A model generated the notes under the pieces. The model saw only the letters and a list, made by a program, of their open reading frames with translations, was not told the origin of the DNA and ran no database searches. DNA of 23,013 bases, from NCBI GenBank assembly GCA_030642205.1, contig DAOWOF010000009.1, positions 1-23,013 on the forward strand, written 5' to 3'. The DNA is from Desulfobacteraceae bacterium. GTDB taxonomy: Bacteria; Desulfobacterota; DSM-4660; Desulfatiglandales; Desulfatiglandaceae. A program made the translations under genes and the position numbers. How positions within the stretch are numbered: the first letter of the stretch is position 1; the number at the start of each line of letters is the position of its first letter. Of the stretch, positions 1 through 7,191 are shown piece after piece.

Positions 1-1
1 C

Positions 2-871
2 TTTGGCCGGCTTCCGGCAAGTGAAGGACCACCCAATGAATTAAAGGACAACACCACCCGCAAGGGCACCTGGCCTAAACTGATGGTCGATGGTGAAGTA
101 GACGGTATGATTTTGAACTGGGCTCTTGAAGGATCTACCGGGCTTAAAAATTCCATGTTCAGGGTCGCCTATACAAAATTATCCCAGAACTATGTTGAGT
201 ATCAGGGGATTGACCTCAATGAATGCCGCTCTATTACAGGCGCCTTTGAAATGGAGATCCCGGGAATAAAAGATTCTCTTTTTTGGCTAAGCCATACCGC
301 TATATTTAGCCTGCCTGCTCTTACCAGTCTGGGTGGCAGCTACCCTGATAATGCAGGAGATATAAGTCTGACTGCCCTGCACCTGCAAGTTAATAATTTA
401 AAGGACAGTGGCCTTGATTTGTTTTTTGCGTTTTCCTATCTTGATTGGTCTCCTAATTCACAAGGGACGGTCCTTGATAATGGCCTGGAACTTGGAATGT
501 GGGGAGACAATGCCACTGGTAATCTGGGAGATAGTCAGGATGGATATTGCTACTATGCCGGACTCAAGTATGTCCTCCCATTACCGGCCCTGAAAAATCC
601 CAGCATCGGGATAGAGTATAACCATGGTTCAAAATACTGGTCAGGCATGTTATCATCAGGAAACGGGGATATTATAAACAAGCTAGGCGTTAATGGCGAT
701 GCCTATGAATTATATTATATCCAGCCTTTTTATAAAGACCGGATGTTCTGCCGGCTTGGGGTGGTGCATATGGACTATGAATACCTGAATCCCATGATCA
801 TTTACGGCAGCCAGGCGACAAGCGATATGAAAATCACCAATTACTATCTTGTGACCGACATCAGGTTCTAG
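2..871 (+). CDS. DUF3373 family outer-membrane beta-barrel protein (3' part)
   Basis: The reading frame is open from base 2 to the stop at 869-871, so this is the C-terminal 289 residues of a longer gene whose start lies outside the window. The first ATG in frame (83) is internal: the residues before it (FGRLPASEGPPNELKDN) are co-linear with the protein and resemble the GRxPxxxGPP stretch I associate with DUF3373 proteins. The body has alternating, aromatic-rich segments typical of outer-membrane strands, and it ends in phenylalanine (YYLVTDIRF), the usual C-terminal signature for BAM-dependent barrel insertion. The family is known mainly from Desulfobacterota and Campylobacterota; its function is not firmly established, and a porin or a partner of extracellular redox proteins are only possibilities. 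A hairpin terminator follows directly, so this gene ends its transcript. Confidence 0.75.
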   Translation, partial: FGRLPASEGPPNELKDNTTRKGTWPKLMVDGEVDGMILNWALEGSTGLKNSMFRVAYTKLSQNYVEYQGIDLNECRSITGAFEMEIPGIKDSLFWLSHTAIFSLPALTSLGGSYPDNAGDISLTALHLQVNNLKDSGLDLFFAFSYLDWSPNSQGTVLDNGLELGMWGDNATGNLGDSQDGYCYYAGLKYVLPLPALKNPSIGIEYNHGSKYWSGMLSSGNGDIINKLGVNGDAYELYYIQPFYKDRMFCRLGVVHMDYEYLNPMIIYGSQATSDMKITNYYLVTDIRF

Positions 872-878
872 CCCCCTG

Positions 879-918
879 CAAGCTCGTGAAGGGAATTCTT
901 TTTACGAGCTTGTCTTTT
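879..918 (+). terminator. Rho-independent terminator of the DUF3373 gene
   Basis: CAAGCTCGT (879-887) pairs perfectly with ACGAGCTTG (904-912). The stem extends inward with G-U and A-U pairs (888-890 with 901-903) and is followed by the T-rich TCTTTTC. It starts eight bases after the stop codon. Confidence 0.8.
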
Positions 919-1011
919 CAATTATTTGCAATACCCTCTTTTTCACAGCGAATAAGGCACCTTTATTGCATATTATAACAAATTACACCTCTATATTATA
1001 TATTATTATCT

Positions 1012-1018
1012 AAAGGAG
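1012..1018 (+). promoter_or_regulatory. Ribosome binding site of the chemotaxis receptor gene
   Basis: AAAGGAG lies five bases before the ATG at 1024 and fixes that start. The upstream 960-1010 is very AT-rich, but I see no pair of promoter boxes with correct spacing. Confidence 0.75.
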
Positions 1019-1023
1019 CCTCC

Positions 1024-2994
1024 ATGAAAAAATTAAACCTTAGCTTGAAACTCAAACAAAAGATAATCCTGGGATATTTTCTGGTTTTATTTTTGATGAT
1101 TATTGTTGGAGTTTTCTCCCTCCTGCAATTCAAATCCCTGACAAAAAGCGTCGATTATTTGACAAAAGATGTGGCAGAAAAAGTCTCTCTTGCAGGTGAA
1201 ATTGAATCCACTATTTTATCCATGAGGATAAATGTGGAAAAATATATTTACCAGAATAAGGAAGAGGACAATCTTGCCGCTGAAGAACAAATCAATAATT
1301 CCATCAGCATCCTTGAAAAGGCCGGGAAACATTTTTCAACACCCCGGGAAAAAGAAATATTAAATAACATTAAGACCCTGACCAATGAGTATATAGATAA
1401 GTACAGAAAGGCTGTTATACGTTATAAAGCCAGGAACAAAAGCATCAAGGGCCTTAATTCAACGGGATTTGAGATCATGGAAGGTCTGGATCAGTACTCC
1501 AAATTTAGTATAACTAAAAAACAACTCCTGAGCGTGTTTGATCTTCAAAAAAACTTTACAAGCGCAAGGCTTGAAAGCAGATCTTATATGGTAACCAATA
1601 AATCCATACATTCTGACAAGGTAGATTCCTTGCTGGGTGGAATCATGGATAATTTACAGGGCGTCAGGTCAAAACGTCTAAAGGAGATAAGCTATTTAAT
1701 AGAGGACTATATGGATGCCTTTGAGGGTCTGATATTAGTGACAAAAAAATTAAATCAGGAAGTTTATCAGTCAATACTTCCTATCGCGCCCAAAATCGTG
1801 AGTCTCTCCCAGGAGATATCTTCCAGCGGGTGGAAGGAAATGGGAGATACCTCTGTCAAATTAGGCGAAAAGGTCGGTCATGACTCAAAAATAATCATCG
1901 GGCTTATTTTATTTTCCATAGCATCAGGAGTTATAATAGCATTAATATCAGCTAATCAGATCATCAATCCAATTTCAAAGGTTGTAGATGGACTCAAGGA
2001 TATTGTGGAGGGAGAGGGGGATCTTACGGTTCGTTTAGAGATTAAAAACAAGGATGAAGTAGGCGAATTAGTCCATTGGTTTAATCAATTTGTGGAAAAG
2101 ATTCAATTGATTATCAAGGATATTGCATCTAATGCCACGACAGTTGGCGATTCTGCCACCGAGCTGAACAAGATCTCGGAACAAATGACTGAAGGCGCAA
2201 ATGACATGGCAGGCAAGTCCAACAGTGTTTCTGCCGCGGCAGAAGAAATGAGCGCCAATATGGGCGTTGTATCAGGAACTACCGGGCAATCTTCCAATAA
2301 CTTGAATTTAGTAGCTACAAGCATTGATGATATGACTGCTACCGTTAATGAAATCGCCAGCAATTCTGCAAAGGCCCGCACTATAACCGGAGACGCAGTT
2401 TTAAAAGCCGAAAGCTCTTCTGCTCAAATGGATGAACTGGGCAAAGCAGCCCAGGATATTGGGGCAGTGACGGAAACTATCACCGAGATATCGGAACAAA
2501 CAAATTTATTAGCATTAAATGCCACTATTGAGGCTGCCAGAGCAGGTGAAGCAGGCAAGGGCTTTGCTGTTGTAGCGAATGAAATCAAGGATCTGGCCAA
2601 ACAGACTGCCAGTGCGACTGGAGAGATAAAGTCCAAGATCGAAGGCATCCAGGGAACCACAAACAAGACAGTCAAGCAGATCAGCGAGGTTGTTCAGGTT
2701 ATAAAAGATGTAAATGAGATTATAACAACTATTGCCGCCGCAGTGGAAGAACAATCAGTATCAAGTAAAGATATTGCCAATAATGTCTCTCAGGCCTCGC
2801 AAGGCATCCAGGAGGTTAGCGAGAATGTATCCCAAAGCTCTACTGTTTCAGAGGAAATTGCCAAGGATATAGCAGAAGTAAACCAGGCCTCCAATGAAAT
2901 GTCCAACAGCAGTTCCCAGGTAAATTTGAGTGCCTCTGAACTAACAAAACTGGCCAGCAAGCTTAATGAAATGGTAGGAAAGTTCAAGGTTTAA
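1024..2994 (+). CDS. Methyl-accepting chemotaxis protein
   Basis: This 656-residue transmembrane chemoreceptor should sense a ligand outside the inner membrane and control the CheA/CheW array. Its architecture is complete: a basic N-terminus, TM1 at about residues 14-34, a roughly 250-residue helical periplasmic domain, TM2 at about 289-310, a HAMP linker (about 312-364, starting NPISKVVDGLKDI) and a long coiled-coil signalling domain to the C-terminus. The signalling tip is highly conserved, with EQTNLLALNATIEAARAGEA at about residues 491-510, the CheA/CheW contact site. The periplasmic domain length fits a two-tier helical bundle (HBM-like) better than the shorter four-helix Tar type, but this rests on size and predicted helicity only. 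There is no C-terminal CheR/CheB-tethering pentapeptide; the protein ends EMVGKFKV. No other chemotaxis gene is nearby, so it is an orphan receptor, and its ligand cannot be read from the sequence. Confidence 0.95.
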   Translation: MKKLNLSLKLKQKIILGYFLVLFLMIIVGVFSLLQFKSLTKSVDYLTKDVAEKVSLAGEIESTILSMRINVEKYIYQNKEEDNLAAEEQINNSISILEKAGKHFSTPREKEILNNIKTLTNEYIDKYRKAVIRYKARNKSIKGLNSTGFEIMEGLDQYSKFSITKKQLLSVFDLQKNFTSARLESRSYMVTNKSIHSDKVDSLLGGIMDNLQGVRSKRLKEISYLIEDYMDAFEGLILVTKKLNQEVYQSILPIAPKIVSLSQEISSSGWKEMGDTSVKLGEKVGHDSKIIIGLILFSIASGVIIALISANQIINPISKVVDGLKDIVEGEGDLTVRLEIKNKDEVGELVHWFNQFVEKIQLIIKDIASNATTVGDSATELNKISEQMTEGANDMAGKSNSVSAAAEEMSANMGVVSGTTGQSSNNLNLVATSIDDMTATVNEIASNSAKARTITGDAVLKAESSSAQMDELGKAAQDIGAVTETITEISEQTNLLALNATIEAARAGEAGKGFAVVANEIKDLAKQTASATGEIKSKIEGIQGTTNKTVKQISEVVQVIKDVNEIITTIAAAVEEQSVSSKDIANNVSQASQGIQEVSENVSQSSTVSEEIAKDIAEVNQASNEMSNSSSQVNLSASELTKLASKLNEMVGKFKV

Positions 2995-3023
2995 ACATGT
3001 GTCATACTTTAATGTTTATATGA

Positions 3024-3070
3024 AATAAGGCCGTTATTTTCACCTTCGCGGGAATGACGGCCTTATTCTT
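3024..3070 (+). terminator. Bidirectional terminator between the chemoreceptor and HtrA genes
   Basis: AATAAGGCCGT (3024-3034) pairs perfectly over 11 bp with ACGGCCTTATT (3057-3067), and CTTTG follows on the plus strand. It sits between two convergent genes and can serve both. The 22-base loop contains CCTTCGCGGGAATGAC, discussed as a separate finding. Confidence 0.75.
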
Positions 3071-3135
3071 TGCTAGATTACATCAATAACACGATACCAG
3101 GAGAGACTGTTTGAGAACAGGAATTTTTTCTTAAA

Positions 3136-4290
3136 TCAGGGTTTCTCGGTTAAGACTACAGATATCTCCACTGGTATGCCCTGTCTCAGGATTTGAATAT
3201 TGACGCTGTTCCCAACTTTTTCTCTGTTAATTCGAAATGTTAAATCTTGCATATTGAGAACAATATGATTGTTCAGAGCAAGGATGATATCTCCGCCAAT
3301 GCGTAATCTTTGGCCATTAAGAATGATTTCTCGGTGGCCGCCCCGTAATCCTGCCTCATAAGCAGGGGCTCCCCTTATTACGTCAATCACCAGGACCCCT
3401 TGTTTGGTTTTCAGCGCCAGGCTTCGTGAAAGTTCTGGTGAAACGGGGATCCCCGTAATCCCAAGCCATGGCCTGGCTATGGAATCTGAGGTGATAAGCC
3501 GGGTTGCGATTTGTTTGGCTCTGTTTATTGGAATGGCAAATCCTATTCCCTGGTATCCTCCGGAAAGACTGAATATGGCTGTATTGATACCAATGACCTC
3601 ACTACTTGAATTTAGTAATGGACCCCCTGAATTACCAGGATTTATAGCCGCATCGGTTTGAATCAGGTCATCAATTTGATTACCGGCCTCATCTCTGATA
3701 CTCCGGTTTAAAGCACTCACTACTCCGGTTGTCAGAGTATGTGAAAGACCAAAAGGATTGCCAATGGCGATTGCCTTCTGGCCTTCTTTAAGGGTATCTG
3801 AGTCTCCCATAATAGAGGTCACTTCCACGTAGTCAGGCGGGATCCTTATGACAGCCAGGTCAGAGGCTGGATCACGTCCAACAAGTATGGCAGAAACCTT
3901 CCTGCCATCTGCCATGGTTACGGTAATTTTTTGAGCCTTGGCGACCACATGATTATTTGTCAGGATATAACCTCTATGGTCAACAATAAAGCCGGTTCCC
4001 TGGCCTTCTTTGGGAATAATTTCCATCCAGAAATTGAGGCCAAGGGTTGTAGTGGCAATATTAACTACTGCCTTATGAACCTTTTCAAAGACTTCAATAT
4101 TGATTTTTTCATCAGCTGAGATAATAACAGGCTTATGGATATATTCGTCCGAAGTGAGGTTGAAGTCGAGAGATTCAGGATCAAGCCGTTTATCTGGGAG
4201 GGGTAGAAATTCATTACGGAGAAACCATAGAATGACTGCAAGGCAGATTATTATTATCCATAAGTTTTTTAGTTTAAAATTTGTTATCAT
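3136..4290 (-). CDS. Membrane-anchored HtrA/DegS-type serine protease with one PDZ domain
   Basis: This 384-residue protein is an envelope quality-control protease. An N-terminal hydrophobic segment (about residues 10-26), without a convincing cleavage site, should anchor it in the inner membrane with the rest in the periplasm. The S1C trypsin-like domain follows, with the full catalytic triad: His114 in TNNHVV, Asp144 in ASDLAVI and Ser221 in NPGNSGGPL. A single PDZ domain covers about 272-383. One TM plus one PDZ is the DegS layout, whereas DegP and DegQ have a cleaved signal and two PDZ domains. DegS is known to cut an anti-sigma factor in the envelope-stress response, but no anti-sigma gene is nearby, so that role is only a possibility. 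The ATG at 4290 is the only good start before the upstream in-frame stop. GAAGG lies 13 bases from it, further than usual, with a TATAAT-like sequence in between. Confidence 0.93.
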   Translation of the reverse strand: MITNFKLKNLWIIIICLAVILWFLRNEFLPLPDKRLDPESLDFNLTSDEYIHKPVIISADEKINIEVFEKVHKAVVNIATTTLGLNFWMEIIPKEGQGTGFIVDHRGYILTNNHVVAKAQKITVTMADGRKVSAILVGRDPASDLAVIRIPPDYVEVTSIMGDSDTLKEGQKAIAIGNPFGLSHTLTTGVVSALNRSIRDEAGNQIDDLIQTDAAINPGNSGGPLLNSSSEVIGINTAIFSLSGGYQGIGFAIPINRAKQIATRLITSDSIARPWLGITGIPVSPELSRSLALKTKQGVLVIDVIRGAPAYEAGLRGGHREIILNGQRLRIGGDIILALNNHIVLNMQDLTFRINREKVGNSVNIQILRQGIPVEISVVLTEKP

Positions 4291-4297
4291 AATAGAA

Positions 4298-4303
4298 ATT
4301 ATA
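4298..4303 (-). promoter_or_regulatory. Possible -10 box very close to the HtrA start
   Basis: On the minus strand TATAAT (complement of 4298-4303) ends seven bases before the ATG at 4290. No convincing -35 box lies 16-18 bases upstream. If used, the transcript would be almost leaderless; it may be chance in AT-rich DNA. Confidence 0.25.
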
Positions 4304-4516
4304 CCTTCAAAATATTGTACTAATATTCTTTCCTTCTTTCAGGTCTCAAGAGCCTTTGGATTCTGCTTATATGCTTTCTGAAAGTGTTTTTGTGGGGGTG
4401 GCCAGCAAGTTCCATTTGGGTTTTTTGCATGAAGGTAATATTGCATACTGTGCTGGAAGTTTCTAGTCTATTTTAGGCAGATTAATAATTAAGCATAATC
4501 TCACGATAAGTTTGGG

Positions 4517-4545
4517 TTGACATCTTTATGGCCATGATTTAAAAA
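4517..4545 (+). promoter_or_regulatory. Weak promoter candidate, distal to tolC
   Basis: TTGACA (4517-4522) is a perfect -35 consensus, but the hexamer 17 bases later is TAAAAA (4540-4545), only a fair -10. The site lies more than 300 bases before tolC, with several strong hairpins in between. Confidence 0.25.
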
Positions 4546-4649
4546 AATAGTCAAAGAAAGATTTCAATTAGATTAATGCCTAAGGACAAGTCCTAAGGGA
4601 CTTTTACAGCGCCATCCAAATTTCATTGCGATCTTTAAAACATGTCCTG

Positions 4650-4679
4650 TTTCATTTACGTTCAAGAAAGGCTAAAATT
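4650..4679 (+). repeat. Dispersed repeat element, copy A
   Basis: TTTCATTTACGTTCAAGAAA (4650-4669) and the following ten bases match 17841-17870 at 25 of 30 positions without gaps. In both places the element lies 5' of a plus-strand gene. Confidence 0.55.
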
Positions 4680-4722
4680 TTAACCGCAGGAATCTATTAC
4701 GTATTTTGAGGATTAAAATTTT
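4674..4722. repeat. Imperfect palindromic repeat, copy 1 (upstream of tolC)
   Basis: This 49-bp unit runs from AAAATTTTAACC (4674-4685) to GAGGATTAAAATTTT (4708-4722), and the ends pair with each other. Its sequence aligns with the reverse complement of 6262-6311 at about 40 of 50 columns with two single-base gaps, so the two copies flank tolC in opposite orientation. Confidence 0.7.
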
Positions 4723-4732
4723 CATCTGACAC

Positions 4733-4786
4733 AGAGACTGGCGAGATAAGCGCAGACTTTGAAAAGACAGTTTTCGTTCAGTCTCT
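4733..4786 (+). repeat. Inverted repeat in the tolC leader
   Basis: AGAGACTG (4733-4740) is the exact complement of CAGTCTCT (4779-4786). A smaller hairpin is nested inside (GAAAA 4761-4765 with TTTTC 4771-4775). No T-tract follows, so it is not a standard terminator; it may be part of the repeat or a leader structure. Confidence 0.45.
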
Positions 4787-4864
4787 ATCTAACAATCAAA
4801 CCATTGTTCCTGTAATGATCTTTTCGATTATAAGTTAAAATCAATAAGTTAAGGAGGAAAATAG

Positions 4865-6226
4865 ATGAGGAGAATCATGCCTTTTGTGAAATTTATAATT
4901 ATCTTTATTTTTATTATTGTGGGAAATAACGTTTTTGCTCAGGATGTGAAGGTCTATTCTCTAAAAGAAAGTATTTCCGAAGCAATTGCCAACAACTGGG
5001 CCATTAAGGCAAAAACAGAAAAGATCGAACAAGCTGCTCAACTCAAAAAACAGGCCAGGGCCGGATTTCTCCCAAAGATAAGCACTTCCTATGCTTATAC
5101 AGGTCTTAATGAAACGCCGATTATGCGTATGGGTGCTTTGCCCATTTCCGCAAACAGCCCTTATGCGGCTTTATCAGGCATGTTTGATGGTCTGCAAGCT
5201 GGTTCCAAGGAAAATTTTCAATGGAAAACCTCCATAACTCAACCGATTTTCACAGGTTTTGCCTTGATAAGTTCTTATGAGCTTGCAAAATTAGGGATTG
5301 ATTCTTCCGTAATAGACAAGGAAAAAGAAATCCTGGATGTGGCCCTTAATGTTAAAAATGCCTATTTTGGAATACTTCAGGCCGATAAAGCCCTGGATGT
5401 CGCCGAAAAGGCCGTGGAATCATTAGAGTCTCATGTGAGGGTAGCGAAAAGCCATTATGATGTGGGGATGACGCCTATAAATGAATTTTTAAAGGCTGAG
5501 GTTGAACTGGCTAATGCAGCCTATAGCTTGATAAGGGCGATTAATGGTACTAAATTGGCGCGCACTTATTTTAATACGGTATTAGCCAGGGATATCAATA
5601 GCCCCGCTCAAGTAGAAGATGTCCGGGACTTTACGCCTGAACGTGGAGAATTCCAGGATTATCTAAATAAATCTTTAGCTAATCGACCCGTTATCAAGCT
5701 TCTTGACATTCATATTAAGCAGGCGGAACAACAGACCAGACTGGCAAAAAGCCGTCTTTATCCCGAGGTCGCTCTAAGTTATGATTATATAAAGGAAGGA
5801 GATGAAGCAGATGTTTCAGGCAGCGATTATCATGACGCCAACCGTTGGCAGGTCGTGGCATTTGCTTCGTGGACTATTTGGGAATGGGGAAAGAGAACTG
5901 CCGCTATAAAAGAAAAAAGACATTTCCTGAAGGAATTAATTAATACCCGAAAGGCATTGATTGATAATATTAGTCTTGAACTTAAAGATGCCCTCTTAGC
6001 CCTGGATGAGGCTGAAAAAAACATTCCCACTACTAAAAAGGCCGTTGAGCAGGCGGAAGAGAATCTCAGGGTAAGCCAGGAACGTTATAACGTCCAGATG
6101 ACTACTTCCACTGAAGTTCTTGATGCCAATACACTACTTACCCAGGCAAAAACAAATTATTATAACGCGTTTTATTCCCATAGCTTGTCAACAGCTAAAT
6201 TACAGAGGATTCTTGGCGCCTATTGA
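4865..6226 (+). CDS. TolC-family outer membrane efflux protein
   Basis: This 453-residue protein is an outer-membrane and periplasmic channel subunit for tripartite efflux or type I secretion. A strong AAGGAGG (4851-4857) sits seven bases before the ATG. The N-terminus is a classical signal peptide: basic MRRIMPFVK, a long Ile/Phe core, then NNVFA with cleavage likely before Gln26. The mature protein has the family's internal duplication: two long helical hairpins (about residues 130-250 and 330-445) and two short barrel-forming segments, with typical phrases such as NVKNAYFGILQADKALDVAE, AEVELANA and LDANTLLTQAKTNYYNAFY. Length is normal for the family. No membrane-fusion protein, RND pump or ABC exporter is adjacent, so its inner-membrane partner is encoded elsewhere and the substrate cannot be assigned. 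The gene stands alone, with a repeat-rich leader before it and a hairpin after it. Confidence 0.92.
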   Translation: MRRIMPFVKFIIIFIFIIVGNNVFAQDVKVYSLKESISEAIANNWAIKAKTEKIEQAAQLKKQARAGFLPKISTSYAYTGLNETPIMRMGALPISANSPYAALSGMFDGLQAGSKENFQWKTSITQPIFTGFALISSYELAKLGIDSSVIDKEKEILDVALNVKNAYFGILQADKALDVAEKAVESLESHVRVAKSHYDVGMTPINEFLKAEVELANAAYSLIRAINGTKLARTYFNTVLARDINSPAQVEDVRDFTPERGEFQDYLNKSLANRPVIKLLDIHIKQAEQQTRLAKSRLYPEVALSYDYIKEGDEADVSGSDYHDANRWQVVAFASWTIWEWGKRTAAIKEKRHFLKELINTRKALIDNISLELKDALLALDEAEKNIPTTKKAVEQAEENLRVSQERYNVQMTTSTEVLDANTLLTQAKTNYYNAFYSHSLSTAKLQRILGAY

Positions 6227-6261
6227 TATCTCTCTTCCAGGAAAGAGCATGCCAGTGTCTC

Positions 6262-6311
6262 AAATTTTAATCCTCAGAATACTTGAATGTATTCTTTGGG
6301 GTTAAAATTTT
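6262..6311 (+). repeat. Imperfect palindromic repeat, copy 2 (tolC terminator)
   Basis: AAATTTTAA (6262-6270) pairs with TTAAAATTT (6302-6310), and AGAATAC (6276-6282) pairs with GTATTCT (6289-6295) inside it. The T-rich TTTTAATTTTTG follows. It lies 35 bases after the tolC stop and can act as its terminator. It is the inverted counterpart of 4674-4722. Confidence 0.7.
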
Positions 6312-6352
6312 TTAATTTTTGTTCAGGGCCTAATTATGTTTTTAAGTGTCCA

Positions 6353-6358
6353 TATAAT
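6353..6358 (+). promoter_or_regulatory. Possible -10 box for the ftsEX operon
   Basis: A perfect TATAAT lies 121 bases before the ftsE ATG and after the tolC hairpin, a sensible place for the operon promoter. No recognisable -35 hexamer is found at 16-18 bases, so support is weak. Confidence 0.25.
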
Positions 6359-6479
6359 AGAAAATTGTGTAAAATAGAGTTTAAGCCAAATGCCTGGAGA
6401 CATTTTTCCCTGCATATTTTACTAGACCGCAAGAATAGCCTCCTGGTGCGAAAATCAGGTTCAGTCAGCTAGTTTATTA

Positions 6480-7133
6480 ATGATTCAATTATTCCATATT
6501 AACAAAAATTTTGGTGGAAAACCTGCTATACTTGATCTGAATTTAAAGATTCGAGCAGGAGAGTTTGTATTTGTGACAGGACCCAGTGGCGCGGGTAAAA
6601 CCACTTTGTTGCGGTTGATCTTTGGTTCGGACATTCCCGACAGCGGCCAGATATTAATTAATGGAATTAATTTATCCCGTATCAATCGTTCAAAGCTTAC
6701 CTTTCTGCGACGTAAGATAGGTTTTATTTTTCAGGATTTCAGGCTATTACCAAAAAAGACAGTTTTTGACAATGTAGCCCTTGCTTTGGAAGTAGTAGGA
6801 GAGAGAGCAAATAATATTAAAAAGAGTACACGACAGACACTTAAATTAGTGGGTCTGGCTGAAAAAGAAAAGGCCTTTCCATTACAGCTGTCAGGGGGTG
6901 AGCAACAACGAGTAGCAATTGCCAGGGCTATTGTAAAAAAACCTTTAATCCTTTTGGCAGATGAACCAACGGGGAATCTTGACCCGATACTTACACAGGA
7001 TATAATGGTTCTTTTTCGGAGTATTCATCTAAAAGGAACTACTGTTGTTATTGCAACTCACAATCAGGAACTTATGAATAATACGGCCTTAAGAAAAATC
7101 CCCTTACAAAAAGGGAATATAATTGATTGTTAA
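6480..7133 (+). CDS. ftsE: Cell division ATP-binding protein FtsE
   Basis: This 217-residue ABC ATPase pairs with FtsX at the division site and powers control of peptidoglycan hydrolases. All nucleotide-binding motifs are present: Walker A GPSGAGKTT (34-42), Q-loop Gln85 in FIFQDFRLLP, signature LSGGEQQR (137-144), Walker B ILLADEPTGNLDP (157-169) and the H-loop His194. FIFQDFRLL after the Q-loop, the short length and the adjacent ftsX separate FtsE from LolD and MacB relatives. The ATG at 6480 has no recognisable Shine-Dalgarno sequence (the preceding bases are AGTTTATTA), so initiation may be weak or depend on leader structure. It is the first gene of the operon-like run; ftsX follows after 58 bases. 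Confidence 0.95.
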   Translation: MIQLFHINKNFGGKPAILDLNLKIRAGEFVFVTGPSGAGKTTLLRLIFGSDIPDSGQILINGINLSRINRSKLTFLRRKIGFIFQDFRLLPKKTVFDNVALALEVVGERANNIKKSTRQTLKLVGLAEKEKAFPLQLSGGEQQRVAIARAIVKKPLILLADEPTGNLDPILTQDIMVLFRSIHLKGTTVVIATHNQELMNNTALRKIPLQKGNIIDC

Positions 7134-7191
7134 TCTTGATAGCTTCGGAAAAAGTTTTATGTGTTCCCGCAGTTACTTCACCAGAGCATGA

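Larger units (their letters stand above)
4291..4864. other. 574-bp repeat-rich non-coding region before tolC
   Basis: No credible gene is present; the open frames are short and lack family resemblance or ribosome sites. From left to right it holds an AT-rich stretch with a TTGACA box (4517-4522), a GGGACTTTTACAGCGCCATC element (4597-4616), a TTTCATTTACGTTCAAG element (4650-4666), a 49-bp imperfect palindrome (4674-4722), an 8-bp inverted repeat (4733-4740 with 4779-4786) and the tolC ribosome site. The two elements recur at 17768-17870 and the palindrome recurs at 6262-6311. Confidence 0.7.

Noticed and set aside
4100..4381. 93-codon plus-strand open frame over the HtrA 5' end
   Set aside because: Most of it is antisense to the protease N-terminus; nothing supports it as a protein.
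6287..6472. 61-codon open frame between tolC and ftsE
   Set aside because: It starts inside the palindromic repeat, has Cys/Arg-rich random-looking content and lacks a ribosome site.
4291..6479. tolC as cargo of a transposon bounded by the inverted palindromes
   Set aside because: There is no transposase or target-site duplication that I can see, and palindromes of this size commonly occur as independent intergenic repeats.
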